NCBI RefSeq assembly: GCF_000801105.2
Contig: NC_079516.1
Location: forward strand, 42,264,908 to 42,328,907
Length of the DNA: 64,000 bases
Source: Raphanus sativus
Taxonomy: Eukaryota; Streptophyta; Magnoliopsida; Brassicales; Brassicaceae
Reading direction: 5' to 3'
Shown: positions 1-12,023 of the stretch, in pieces
Numbering within the stretch: the stretch's first letter is position 1
How the letters are laid out: each line of letters opens with the position of its first letter
Position numbers and translations under genes: made by a program
The notes under the pieces: generated by a model
Told to the model about the DNA's origin: nothing
Database searches by the model: none
Seen by the model: only the letters and a program-made list of their open reading frames with translations

Positions 1-930
1 TTTAAACTCAAAATGAGTTTAATTTCAACAAACTGGCCAATGAGCCATATTGAAAAGAGATATGTACTCTTATACTTTTGAATCCATTGTTTTATTAATA
101 TACTTTTGTTTTTATAAATACAAAACTAACCTTGTAATATAATTCTATTAATTTCTAATATTAATAATATTTCCGTTTCATTTAAAACTTAAAAAAAATA
201 TTTCTCTTCACGATTTGTCTCCTCACAAATAAAGTAGACCATGGCGATTCTCCGATGATGGGTGTGATTGGTTGGATTGTTAGAGATAACTTTAACTTTA
301 ATTTTTACCAACAACCTTTAAATTCAACAATCATACTTTATATTAGTTTTTAAAACTACCGCAAAAAAAAATAGAAAAAAATAGATGCAACGACTTTATT
401 TTCTAAAACTCCATTTTGTATGCCATAGGAAATATATTGTTGTAACAAACTAACAATAAATATTAAAACTACTCACCTAAATCTAAATAAAAAAATTATA
501 CCGCCTAAATCCTAAGGAAAATTTTCTACGGTTACAGCTAAATCAAATCACCCATGATATCTTCAATGCTCCACTGACATTCTCTCCAGCGTTTTCACTG
601 ACGCTCTCATTTTCTCTGATGCATCAGAGATCCTTCTTCTTCGTCTTCATCCGGATTTTATCTTTCAGAAAATTAGATAAGTTTTTTTTTCAAATCATTT
701 GATTCCTCATTAGTTCTTCTTCCACTAAGCTCCATGAGTGGAACTTTTCAGACGGCTTTTTAGTTTTTATACAGTCGAAGTCTTTGACCAAAAACCTACA
801 AAGTCTAAGTCCATTTCCAAATTGTTTCGCTGATAGACTGAAAGGAGAATAACTGAATCTAGTGTAAACCGATAAAACGGTTAAAATATTCGTATGTGAC
901 CGATTCTGCATTATAGATTTATAGAGGCCA

Positions 931-1019
931 TATTTGATCATGTTATGCTTACTGATATTTGATCATGTTATGCTTACTGATATTTGATCATGTTATGCTT
1001 ACTGATATTTGATCATATG
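931..1019. repeat. 25-bp minisatellite, about 3.5 copies
   Basis: A 25-bp unit beginning TATTTGATCATGTTATGC starts at 931, 956 and 981 with essentially no differences. A partial fourth copy breaks down into TATTTGATCATATGTGATC. The near-identity suggests recent replication slippage. Confidence 0.9.
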
Positions 1020-1206
1020 TGATCATGATACATCTGCTTTACTATCATTGAAACTAAGGTAACATGATACTTAAAAGTTAAAATATCCTTATAAATTTTC
1101 AATGAAACTAACCCATTACGTAATTCCCAAAAAGGAAGAAAAGATGCATACACACTACCTTCATTTGTATCAACTATCAAGTAATCAACCACAACTCAAA
1201 ACAAAG

Positions 1207-1280
1207 AAAATGGGAAGCTAATCCAAGAACAATCAAAAAACCAAAAATGGGAAGCTAATCCAAGAACAATAAAAAAAACA
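1207..1280. repeat. 37-bp tandem duplication, 2 copies
   Basis: The block AATGGGAAGCTAATCCAAGA plus its A-rich tail occurs twice in tandem with a period of about 37 bp. The second copy ends in a run of A. No function is visible. Confidence 0.8.
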
Positions 1281-1747
1281 AATACGTCTATGCTTGGTTC
1301 TAAGCCTTGGAAACAAACAACAAAATGTATAACCAAATTGTTAATTAAACCTATTTATTTGTGAAGAAGCTTATATGATTATGTGTAGGTAGGTAGGTAG
1401 AAGAATCATATAAGTATCTTCTCAAGCCTAACTTACACATTACCTGATTAGCAAGTTTAGAAGAGTGCATACACCTAGCTAGCATAAAACCACAAACTTG
1501 TATCAGGACAAACCTCAAATTAACTAAACTTAGTGCACGGTGGAGAAAAAAAATCTGGACACAATCCATGAGACAGGATAACCAATAGTCATTTCCACAA
1601 TCTTTGAAATGGAGAAGATAAACTCAACCCGACAATAAGTACTCATGGAAGGACATTTCCAAAACATAACTAATTAAAAGATTTGTCTTACACAAACGTT
1701 AACAACGTAATAGTCACAATCAAAATTGGAACACAACACAAGTCTTA

Positions 1748-2107
<360 letters not shown>

Positions 2108-2189
2108 CTTGAAGCCCTGCGATCTTGTTTCTGGGACGGAGTCGTAAAGAAGCTAAAAATTGTTAAAAACCTTCTTTATAAAGGGTTAC

Positions 2190-2235
2190 GGTTTTAGGGT
2201 TGTAGAGTTTTAAATTGGGCCTTTGCAGCCCATAT
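2190..2235 (-). promoter_or_regulatory. telo-box and site II motifs upstream of RPL39
   Basis: Read on the minus strand, about 90-130 bp upstream of the RPL39 ATG, there is an AACCCTAAAACC telo-box-like motif (around 2191-2201). Two TGGGCY-type site II elements follow, one in each orientation (TGGGCC on + at 2216-2221 and AGCCCA at 2227-2232). This pairing is typical of plant ribosomal protein promoters, where TCP-class and telo-box-binding factors act. The motifs are seen directly; their use is inferred. Confidence 0.6.
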
Positions 2236-3723
2236 GTTTCAGGCTTTAGGTTTGGAGATAAGATAACAGGTATTATACGTTAACCCAGTTCTTCAGGGGC
2301 CAAAATTTGCATATCACTCGTATCATTTAGACATGTTCAACTTGGGTAACCAAAACGAGTTGTTCTGTTCTGTTTCTGTTTCTGATCCCATCCTTCTCAA
2401 GAGACTCGGTTCTTTTTAGGTAACTAAAACGAGTTGTACTGTTTCTGATCTTTAAACCTATCATGGATATCTTGTTCTAATCAGGTTGAACGTGTGTTCA
2501 GATTGAAGCTTATAGCAACCGAGTTCATTTAAATCTCAAGAAAAACCTGTAGGCCTTAAACTTCTAGTTCAGAACAGTTTTGTTTGGAACCAGTGGACTG
2601 ATTTGTTAAGCTTCCTGTCTGGATCAGTTGATCTATGATTTGTTAAGTTCAGTATAGGCTACAGCATGTGTTCTTATCCGTAGGAGTTCAGTTTGTGGTT
2701 GGATTAAATTTCTTAAAGCATTTCTGATCATAATCAGGTTATGTGTCTCTGTTTGGATGTTCAGATAAAGCCATGGTCAGTCTGATGGTCCATGTGAGAC
2801 CTTGCCAATCCCTGGAGAGTATTAACACGTTCTGTTTTGGTTCAGTTGGTCGGAAGAAGTCTGAAGATCAGTCCAGGCAATCCAGTGCCGGTCCTGATAT
2901 ATTTCGGGTCCAATACAAAACTAAAAATATAGGTCTTAAATGATAATTAAAATTTTTAATTAACAAAAGAAAAACTGAAATTTACAATATTTTCAAGCTG
3001 ACAAAATTTTATCAATCCTAAAAATTATCTTTTTACTTTTTTATATAGATAAAGAAAAAAATCAAAGTTTTATTCTGTTATAAATTTGATTAGAGTTCAT
3101 TTTGACATCTGCTACAAAAAAAAACAGTATAAATTGCAAGCTTTCAAGTGATCAAAATTATTGGCCCCATACTAATGTATCTTGAGTATGTGCTCAAGAC
3201 CGGGCCTGGGGCAACCTTATAAACGTTCTAAAGCATAAGTAAAATGGAATGCGATTAGTTTGAGCTCGAGTCTAGTCTTTCTTAGCCAATCTCATATATC
3301 AAAGGTGCGTCTAGATAGATGATTGATGAGTTTTAGGAATGGGTGTTGATTGATTAAAATTACTGATTATGATTTATTGTTAAGCAAGTATCTTCATCTA
3401 TATTATGGTGATGTGTTTACTTGTGTATTATTTTCGAACCTTAGTACTTGTTCTCAAGTACTAATATATATGTATATTTATTAAATATTATGATAAATCA
3501 TGTGAATTTTTATTGTATATTCACTCTCCCAAAAAATCCGGTATTAGCGTGAATTGATCATGCGATACGTGACAACGAAAACACGATGATGGGGTCGCAC
3601 CCTGTAGACCGTGTAACTGCATGCAGCATTAGTTGTTCGATCTTGGAATATCTGATGGCAACGATATTTATATTTATTTTTCCGCTAGACTCGGTTAGCC
3701 TTGGTGGTTTTCTGGGTTTAACC
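2236..3723. other. intergenic DNA without a recognised gene
   Basis: The stretch holds degenerate small repeats, such as two AAACGAGTTGT-containing blocks near 2350 and 2430, and AT-rich filler. No conserved coding signal was found on either strand. Confidence 0.5.
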
Positions 3724-4610
3724 TATCTTATTAAAACAGGAACATTACAACTTTTTCTACGTAGATTTTTAAAAGTGGACCTCATATATTTAAATTAAAT
3801 ATCTCATTCTTTATATATAATACATACCATAGTCTAACTTTGCATTGATGTATTTCCTTAAATACAGTTCTTCTTTTTGTCTATATTCCGTATATGATTT
3901 TACATTTATTACATGTCGATTTAGATAAGATATATAGTAAGAATACTAAAATATTAATCGTTCTATAATTACCCTATACAATTCATTTTAAATTGATCAG
4001 TATACTTTCATTGGCCATATTAATTTTATTAGTACGAATAACATTAGGTAGATAAGTCATAGACACATACATAAAGATATGACTATTCTTATAACTACGT
4101 TGGGCCTAATCTACTTTCTAAAACAAATAACACATAGCTTCATATATTGTATAGAAAATAGTAATATTTATCTTATTAAAACAGGAACATTACAACTTCT
4201 TCTAGGTGGATTTTTAAAGGTGGACCTCATATATTTAAATTAAATATCTCATTCTTTATATATAATACGTACCATAGTCTAACTTTGCATTGATGTATTT
4301 CCTTAAATACAGTTCTTTTTATCCATATTCCATATATGATTTTTACATTTATTACATGTCGATTTAAATAAGATATATACTAAGAATACTAAAAATATTA
4401 ATCGTTCTATAATTACCATATACAATTCATTTTAAATTGATCAGTATATTTCATTGGCCATATTAATTTTATTAATACGAATAACATTAGGTAGATAAGT
4501 CATAGACACATACATAAATATATGACTATTCTTATAACTACGTTGGGCCTAATCTACTTTCTAAAACAAATAACACATAGCTTCATATATTGTATAGAAT
4601 ATAGTAATAT
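3724..4610. repeat. 445-bp tandem duplication
   Basis: Two adjacent copies (3724-4168 and 4169 to about 4610) begin TATCTTATTAAAACAGGAAC and stay alignable throughout, with a few percent substitutions and small indels. Both copies start like the 5' end of a Helitron (TC after an A). This looks like partial duplication of, or tandem insertion of, the adjacent Helitron-like element. Confidence 0.8.
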
Positions 4611-5306
4611 TGTATAGTATTATACTTATACAATAATACTAAAAACAAACCAAACTGAAATATAATATATATCGAAAAATGCTTTGAACCATTACACACA
4701 AAATATATTAGACCTCAGAGATAAAATTCACTTTGAAATTACGTAATAATTATTTTAAAAAATTAAATTTCGTAATGTACAAAAAAATATAAGTTTTATA
4801 TAAAATTTTGTGTTACAATAAAAAGACACAACTCGCGTTTGCAAAGTGTTATTTTTTACATACGAAAAACAGTTTTGATATTGTTCTTTAAACACAAAAT
4901 TGAATTATACAAACTCAATACTACATAAAACTAAACAATATAGAATACATTTTAAAAATAAAACTTGTGTGGGTGTGCATATGTTTATATAATATATAAA
5001 TATATTATGTTACACGTATTTTCATATAAATAATATCCCAATATAAGTTTTGTATGATAAATATTGAAAATACAAAATATATAGCACTATATATTTTAAA
5101 TAATATAGAAAAAATCTACTTTACGTTATCATAAATTTAAAAATCAAATTTAGTAATTAAACACATTGCTTATTTAAACACATTAGTACACATTGTTATT
5201 TATCAAAATTTTATATTAATATAAATTGCGATCATGTATAACATTTAGTAAAAACAAAGATAAAAAAAAAATTGACTCCCGCTCGGTCGAGCAGGTCATG
5301 ATCTAG
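4171..5306 (+). mobile_element. non-autonomous Helitron-like element
   Basis: The proposed 5' end is A|TCTTATTAAAACAGG at 4171. The 3' end carries a short perfect hairpin, GCTCG-GT-CGAGC at 5281-5292, then after about 10 bp the terminal CTAG at 5303-5306 next to a host T. Insertion between A and T, a subterminal hairpin and a CTRR terminus are the Helitron signature, and there is no terminal inverted repeat or target duplication. The interior is AT-rich with no Rep/helicase, so it would be mobilised in trans. The 3' end is well supported and the 5' end less so. Confidence 0.6.
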
Positions 5307-5435
5307 TATTTATATAAGAGTGAATGGCGGGTATCGTAGAGGTGATGTTTAAGATAAGATTCACATTGTTAGAATGATAGGCCCATATATATAGTTATAT
5401 ATAGCTATGGAGTATATTTCCACTGCATACAAATG

Positions 5436-6220
5436 GAGTTTAATCTTGCACCCCAACATATATTAATAATATGCCGAGCAATCAACTCCATTTGTATGCA
5501 GTGGAAATATACTCCATAACTATATATAGGGAAAACAGCCAATTCCACCATGAACTTTACCTCTCCATTGTTTTCATACACGAACTATCGGAATAAGCTA
5601 AAACCACCACGAACTAATTTTTTTTTTTGAATTTCAACCATAAATTTTGTCAATTTGGTTAATTGCTACATAACCGAATCTGATTTCGGTTTATCCAGCT
5701 TCGGGTGATGGTGTGGCACACCCGAGCCTGTAATAAGTTTGGTCGGTTTAATGTTGAACCAATTTAAAAAAAAAAAACTAAAACAACATAGTTTTGTCAT
5801 CTTACCTTTGTTTTTGTAAACTTTTGTCATCTTACCTTAACACATACTTTAAAAAAAATTAGGGTTTGTCGTGAATCACAGAAACAAAACGAAGAAGAAG
5901 AAGAAGGAGGAAAAAGAAGCGACATGGGAGACTGAAATCGAAAAGCAGTATCACCCGAAGCTAGGTAAACCGAAATCAGATTCGGTTATGTAGCCATTAA
6001 CCAAATTGACAAAGTTTATGGTTGAAATTCAAAAAAAAAAATTAGTTTGTGGTGGTTTTGGCTTAGTCCGATAGTTCGGGTAAAAATAATGGAGAGGTAA
6101 AGTTTATAGTGGAATTGGCTGTTTTCCCTATATATAGTTATGGAGTATATTCCACTGCATACAAATGGAGTTGATTGCTCGGCATATTATTAATATATGT
6201 TGGGGTGCAAGATTAAACTC
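5436..6220. mobile_element. nested palindromic TIR elements
   Basis: The stretch 5436-5720 is the reverse complement of about 5935-6220. The outer arms (5436-5528 and 6129-6220) form one palindromic MITE-like unit. Its centre is interrupted by an inner element (5529-6128, about 600 bp) with long terminal inverted repeats starting GGGAAAACAGCCAATTCCA. The inner element is flanked by TATATATA on both sides, consistent with an 8-bp target duplication. A further copy of the outer arm (about 5403-5438) makes a third inverted partner. Neither unit encodes a transposase. Confidence 0.7.
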
Positions 6221-8929
6221 ACTGAGTAAACTAGTTACTCATAACTCATTTATGATACAGGTGACCAGCAGATAGGAGACCTTACTCTAGGATCGGAAGG
6301 AACAACATTAGCCAGCTGTAGTTTTATTATCCTTATAAAATCGTTTTGATTTATTATATTTATAAATTTTGTTGACCGAAAACCTCAAGTTTAACCTTTA
6401 ACATTTATGTAAGATGTTTTTGAAAGAATAAGTATATAATGTATAAAAGATGGGGAATAATCCTGCACGAGAATAGGTTTACACATCTAACTGCACCTTC
6501 ACGTCCCGATTTATGGAATTGTTGTTTCGGAAAAAGCTCTCTTATGTAAATATGTGGCCAATCAAGAATTATGATAAGATTGAAATTTATATTTATTCTC
6601 TGAATGATTGGATACAGAAAACTCAGACACATGTGTCTGGAAATATCTGGCATAAACAAAAAGTAGTGGGTAAAGCACCAATCTCGCAATGAATTGGTGT
6701 ATGATTTCCATATATTAGTAAACCAGCTTTCAAAAAAAAAATGGTTTCCATATATTAATTTACAGTTTGACATTCTCAAACATTTTCTTTTGCTAGCTGG
6801 AACCAAAAAGCAACCAGTAATAAATACTTCAAAGCATATCAAATCAAACCAATAAATGGAAATATAATTGTTGACAAAAAAAATGGAAATACAACTTATC
6901 AAGGATTGAACCTTTTGTAGTTTTGTTTTTTTAATGTTAACATATTTTTAATACACCTAGGTGGGTTTATTTATTTATATCAATCCACAAACTTATCAAC
7001 GTTGCTTTACTTGATAGTTGTTACCGTCGAACTTGTATTAGTATATTTGATTCTAAAACTCATTTTTCTTTAGAATATAATTTGTTCCCGTTCCCGGTCC
7101 TAATCAGACATTTTAACCGAACCATACTAAGTAACCAAATCGATAACTAGAACTGACTCGAAATATCCTTCCATCTAATCCTTTTTATGAGTTTCAAATT
7201 TTTTAGTTTTATCTATAGTATGTTTTGCATATTTCTCCGCGAATAATTCATTTGAATTTGACAAAAGAAAAAAAAAAACTCATTTGAATACCATAACATA
7301 TAAGTATGTCTATAGCTCTGCTGATATTATATTTGTTGTTTAAAATTTGATAGCTTTCGGTCTTCACCATGACTAAAAACATAACACTGACTGGAAGAAA
7401 AGATTAAGACTTAATGGTAATAGCAAATTGAGCGACTGAGATAATCGAATTAGATAATACAGTATGGTTTAACTATGGTCTGTATAAGATAAATGTATAA
7501 TGCAGAACAATTACTGTTCGTCTAAAATAAACGATTCAAAACATAAATTTTAAATGGTGACATATACACTAAACAATGTAACTGTGGGATATCATAATAT
7601 ATTTATATTTTATAAAATAAAAGTCAGTGATACTAATACAATTTTTTAAAAATAAATATTTTATTTTTAAATTTATTTTATAACTCTGAAATATGAAATT
7701 CAATATTATATTATTGAAATTTATAGTCAATATCTTATTTTGTTTTATTTTGCTAGTCATTTTAGAAAATAATGGTTGTTATTTAAAATTAAAAATGTAA
7801 AAAACAATATTTTAAAAATAAAAATATAAAATAAAGGTTTTTTGGTTAATCTTGATTTTTTTCTAATATGAATTATAAAAAAAGTCAAGAACTAAATACA
7901 CATGTAGAAATATACATCTTTAATGTAATTATAATTTTATTAATTTTAGAATAAATATTAAACTGGTAAAATTGAAAAGTACAAAAAAAAGAAAATACAT
8001 TTAAATTTTAAAAGTTAAGAAAAAATAGTCTAGCTTCAAATATTTTAGATAATAATTTTTGAACTTTTTAAAAAAAAATAATAGTATAAAAATATATCTG
8101 CTATGAAACCACATATATATATATATATATAAAGTAAGCTTCTTTCTCTCCTGCTGACACGTAGGATGACACGTCACTAATTCGTCTTCTGTCGTCGTGC
8201 CATGTGTCCACTTTACAAAACGCAGTGATTCATTAACTTGGCAATCAGATGGGCTTTGTTTAAAGATTGGGCTTAATTTCATTATTTGTTTTCGGTCCAG
8301 CGACCACCTGCGCAGACCCTAATATGTGGTGATGAACATGGAGACGGTGCCGATCGAGTGTCCTAGCCGTTTCTGTAACGGATCACGTTGTCTTTTCTAC
8401 GTCTTTAATCCCATTAATTCAGATGCTGACTACGAGATCTTCAATTGTGTAGTTTCCGTCGGCAATATCGGTTATAAATAAGTTAGTATGTGTCTTCTGA
8501 AAATTGTGATCTCCAAAATACGCATCTAGATACCGGTTGCTCATGGTGGACGTTAACGTGAGTCAAAATTCTTACAGAAGTAAGATAACTGAAACCTCTT
8601 CTCTCTTCATCACTCATCCAGTCGAGTTACTTTCTCAACAATTCCTGGTAGTCCTTCAGCATCTGGTTTAGGTCAAGCAAAAGACCATCAGATTCCAGTT
8701 GTTTAAGAACGGTGAATTAAGATTGCTAAATGTATGGTAATTATTCGAACAATTGCATACATGTTTCTAAGTTTTTATTTTCTGGTCGAACGCTATTTTC
8801 GTGATTGGAGTTTATAACTGATGTTTCTGAAGTTTATAACTTCATTTGGAGTATCTTCGATCTTCACAGCAAAGGCTGTATGAAAAAGCTCAAGGAAATG
8901 GATCCTTTCAATTTTGAAACTGATAGAAC
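6221..8929. other. AT-rich intergenic DNA
   Basis: The strand-specific open frames near 6405-6902 and 8001-8282 are low-complexity and match no family I recognise. There is a short (TA)n run near 8113-8132. Nothing else is supported. Confidence 0.5.
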
Positions 8930-9031
8930 CTGTTGTACCTTGCGGTCTCACCTGTTAGAAAGACGATTGTAACTGGAGGAGGAGAGGCGACCTTAAGGTT
9001 CTGGAATGTCTTACCATCCCTGAAATTTCAG
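8930..9031 (+). pseudogene. isolated FIZZY-RELATED (CDC20-type WD40) exon fragment
   Basis: One frame reads [16 protein letters not shown], then GGGEATLRFWNVLPSLKFQ, and is followed by a GT donor (CAG|GTAAAA). This closely resembles the last WD40 blade of FZR/CCS52 APC/C activators, whose family pattern is VLYLAxSPDGxTIVTGAxDETLRFWNVFP. Key acidic positions of the blade are changed (Asp-Glu to Glu-Ala, Asp-Gly to Val-Arg). I found no neighbouring FZR exon in frame on either side. It is best read as a relic exon, perhaps captured by a Helitron or MULE, since repeats lie on both sides. Known FZR genes are not in this Arabidopsis interval. Confidence 0.55.
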
Positions 9032-11331
9032 GTAAAAGTAAAAACAATCGCCTTATATGCATTAACGCAATGATATTTTCCGAGATAATAAGTTGATCTT
9101 CTCAGTATCAGGTGGGATCTGTGCTGAGCGTGGTCTGCTGGGTGTGACTACATGTGTAACTATGCTGGAAGAAAGAGTCAGATCCAATGCAAACCACCAA
9201 AACCAGGATTCACTGCAACTGGTACTTATTATACTTTTGTTAATTTATAGTAAATAATCAGCGGAATTCCTTTTGTAGTTTTCTCAAGGTTTTTTTTTCC
9301 TCAAGCTTTTATTATATGGGAATCATACTTATTGTTTTTGGAGTCTGTTACTTTTCATGCTATTCAATTACTCAGAGTTATTGGCTAATATATCTTGACA
9401 CTGAGATTCTTCAGGTTGATGGAACGTCTTGATACTTGAATTCCCTTTCTCATCTTTTCGTAAGAACCAAGGAGTTTGTTTACATTGTCACGTTAAAGGC
9501 TTAGAGCTTTGCTTTGCTTAGGTTTTACATTCGAGGTTTACATTTTTCTTTTTTTTTACTGAATGTTTACAGTTATCTTCTATTTTTTTCTGAACTATTG
9601 TCTAAAGTATCTAAAAGCAATAATATTTTTTGTTTTTTTAAGTACACACCTAACCACCTCTATTACCCTTCTTTAAGTGGTACACCAGTTTCGATAGGAA
9701 ATGTACTGACCATTTACAAGTTTTGATTTACGTTTACCAGTTGCCACATGCATGAAAAACCGTGACATGACTAGGAGATTCTCACAGAGTTAATCACGAA
9801 CCTGTAAATATAAGTTTCCTGTCATACATTTAGGGTTGTTCTGGAAGGAGATACGGCCTTTTTTCGTTTAGTTTAACAAATAGTCCGCTTCAAATTTCTG
9901 TGGTGTCAATCACGGACCCGTTTCTTTTGGATTCAAAGTTGCATGCATTTGTGTCTAATGATATATCATGGTTAGTCACAGACGTATTTCTTAGATTCAT
10001 CGTTTGTTAATGAAGACGTGTGTTTGTTATATATAATGAAGTCTGGAGGTAAAAGGAGAGACAAACACTCTCTGAACCAACATGTGTGACAAGAGCAGAG
10101 GAAAAAGAGAGTTCTTCGGTATAGATTTGAGTCATAATTTACATTATCAGTCTACCACCTAACTATCAGTATAGACGACTCCATCATATTTTAGAGTTTT
10201 ACATTTCTCGGTTGAATAAAAAACATCATGTTAACACTTACACATACGTTAAATTATTAGTTTCCAAATACAGGGTCCATAATACCTATTTAATAAAAAA
10301 AAATTACCTATTTACTGTGTTTCCAATGATTTAACATATCCATGGAATATATCTTACTACATTTTTCATACAGCAAAATAAAAATATAGTCTAAATCAAC
10401 ACAATTAGTTTTATTCGTACTAGCTTATTCATACAAAATATATAGCCCCATAAAATATAATTCATATAGTATTATTTATTCTAACATAATTAGATACACA
10501 TAAATATAATAGTGATAGTTAAAAAAACAAATAACAAAATTATACATCCATAATATTGTTAGGTTAAAATGTATTCTTCGCATAATCTGATGTAAGGAAA
10601 TGTATATTAATTTATACTCACTATTAAAATTTAATACATAATATATTCAGAAAAATATAAAAATGAGTAAGAGATCCGTAAGATTTTTTTTCTGGGATCC
10701 TACTCATTGATTCAAATTAATACATAATTCTACACAAACAGTAAATATATATATACAAATAACATGGTTTATTTAGTCTCTACATACAATAACATGTAAA
10801 AAAATCAAATTAATATGTAAATTTCATATATAAGAATATATATTAAACCTATAATATAATTTTTTAAATTATTTAAAATTTACATCCCGCCCGTAGGGCG
10901 GGTCTACTCTAGTCTTATATAAAGAAATCCACATCTAAAAAATCATGTAGATGTGTTACAGAGTGTGTTCCACTATATTCTTAACCACTTATGATTTATT
11001 TAAAATTGTTATAGTATTTAATTACTAGATAAAAAGGACACGTTTGTGTGAATGGTAACACTGTTCCGTCCAACAATGCTATCCCGCTTTCAACATTCAT
11101 AATCTAAGGTGTCGAATGTTTCTAGCCATGCTGCAGTTAATAATAATTTTTTTCTATATATACTTATGTATCTATATATTTTTGTTACTAATAGAACCGA
11201 ATCGCAATTGTTCTGCCACTAAAACCGAATCGCAGTTGTTAAGCAGTTGTTCCGCATATTGCCATGTAGACCCTAAGGAAAGAAACTAGTGTTATTGTCT
11301 AGTATTAGGCAGGTTCTAGATTGCTATTAGA
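9032..11331. other. repeat-rich intergenic DNA with a Helitron terminus
   Basis: No gene is recognised. A Helitron-type 3' terminus lies at 10886-10912: the strong hairpin CCCGCCC-GTA-GGGCGGG (10886-10902) followed by CTAG (10909-10912) and a host T. The matching 5' end could not be placed with confidence. The remaining sequence is AT-rich. Confidence 0.5.
10886..10912 (+). mobile_element. Helitron-type 3' terminus
   Basis: A perfect 7-bp GC stem with a 3-nt loop is followed six bases later by CTAG and a T. This is the canonical Helitron end in otherwise very AT-rich DNA. The element extends leftwards, but its start is not resolved. Confidence 0.65.
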
Positions 11332-11545
11332 GCATCTCTAACTATATTCCATAATTTACTCCAAATTGAAAAATTGAGTTGAAAATGAAGTGGAAAATAG
11401 AGTGATGACCAAAAAAATAAAAACATTACTCTATTTATGGAGTAATGTTTTTATTTTCTTGGTCATCACTTCATTTTCCACTTCATTTTCAACTCTATTT
11501 CTTAATTTAGAGTAAATTATGAAGTAGAGTTGGAGGTACCCTAAA
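11332..11545. mobile_element. hairpin MITE (GAGCATCTCTAAC type)
   Basis: Two roughly 100-bp arms are inverted repeats of each other. The left arm starts GAGCATCTCTAAC; the right arm ends GAGTTGGAGGTACC. They meet at CATTACTCTATTTATGGAGTAATG near 11440. This end motif belongs to very abundant Brassicaceae MITEs. No coding capacity is present. Confidence 0.75.
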
Positions 11546-12023
11546 AATTTGGATTCAAAAGCATCCTATTGAACTTCACTTTGTGGCTATGTAGACATGA
11601 GATCATGCATTGCATCTCATTTGAATATCCAGAAAGAAGGCTCATATATCGACTACATCACTTCTCCTTAAAATTTAGTTTGGTCCCTTCTAAAAGTCCG
11701 AGATATCCCAAGTTCAAGTAAATACTAAATTCCAATGGCTTCCATCTAGGAGATAATGCTTGAAGTCATGATATAGTCTCAGTGTGAAAACCGGTTTAGA
11801 AATATCTGTCTTTTTCGGTCTATTATCCACAAAGTTGCTTTCAAGTTATTTGACTTGACCTACTCTTTTGAATATCAACATGACAACTCACTTTCAGACA
11901 CACAAGCACAACAATCAATCAACCTGTTTATGAGTTAATAATACACAAATTAACGCTAACACATGATATATTCATATATATGTTCGTACGCATGTACACA
12001 CGTATAGTAAGATATTAAGGAAA

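Larger units (their letters stand above)
1..1740. other. AT-rich intergenic DNA downstream of RPL39
   Basis: No coding region is supported here. The short open frames have no family resemblance and no splice structure. Apart from two short tandem repeats, annotated separately, I see only low-complexity AT-rich sequence. Confidence 0.6.

Noticed and set aside
6405..6902. 165-codon minus-strand open frame
   Set aside because: Hydrophobic, low-complexity AT-driven composition, no recognisable domain, and no splice or promoter context.
8332..8481. 49-codon open frame starting MNMETVPIECPSRF
   Set aside because: Cys-containing and superficially protein-like, but short, unmatched and close to a relic exon. 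I cannot support it as a gene.
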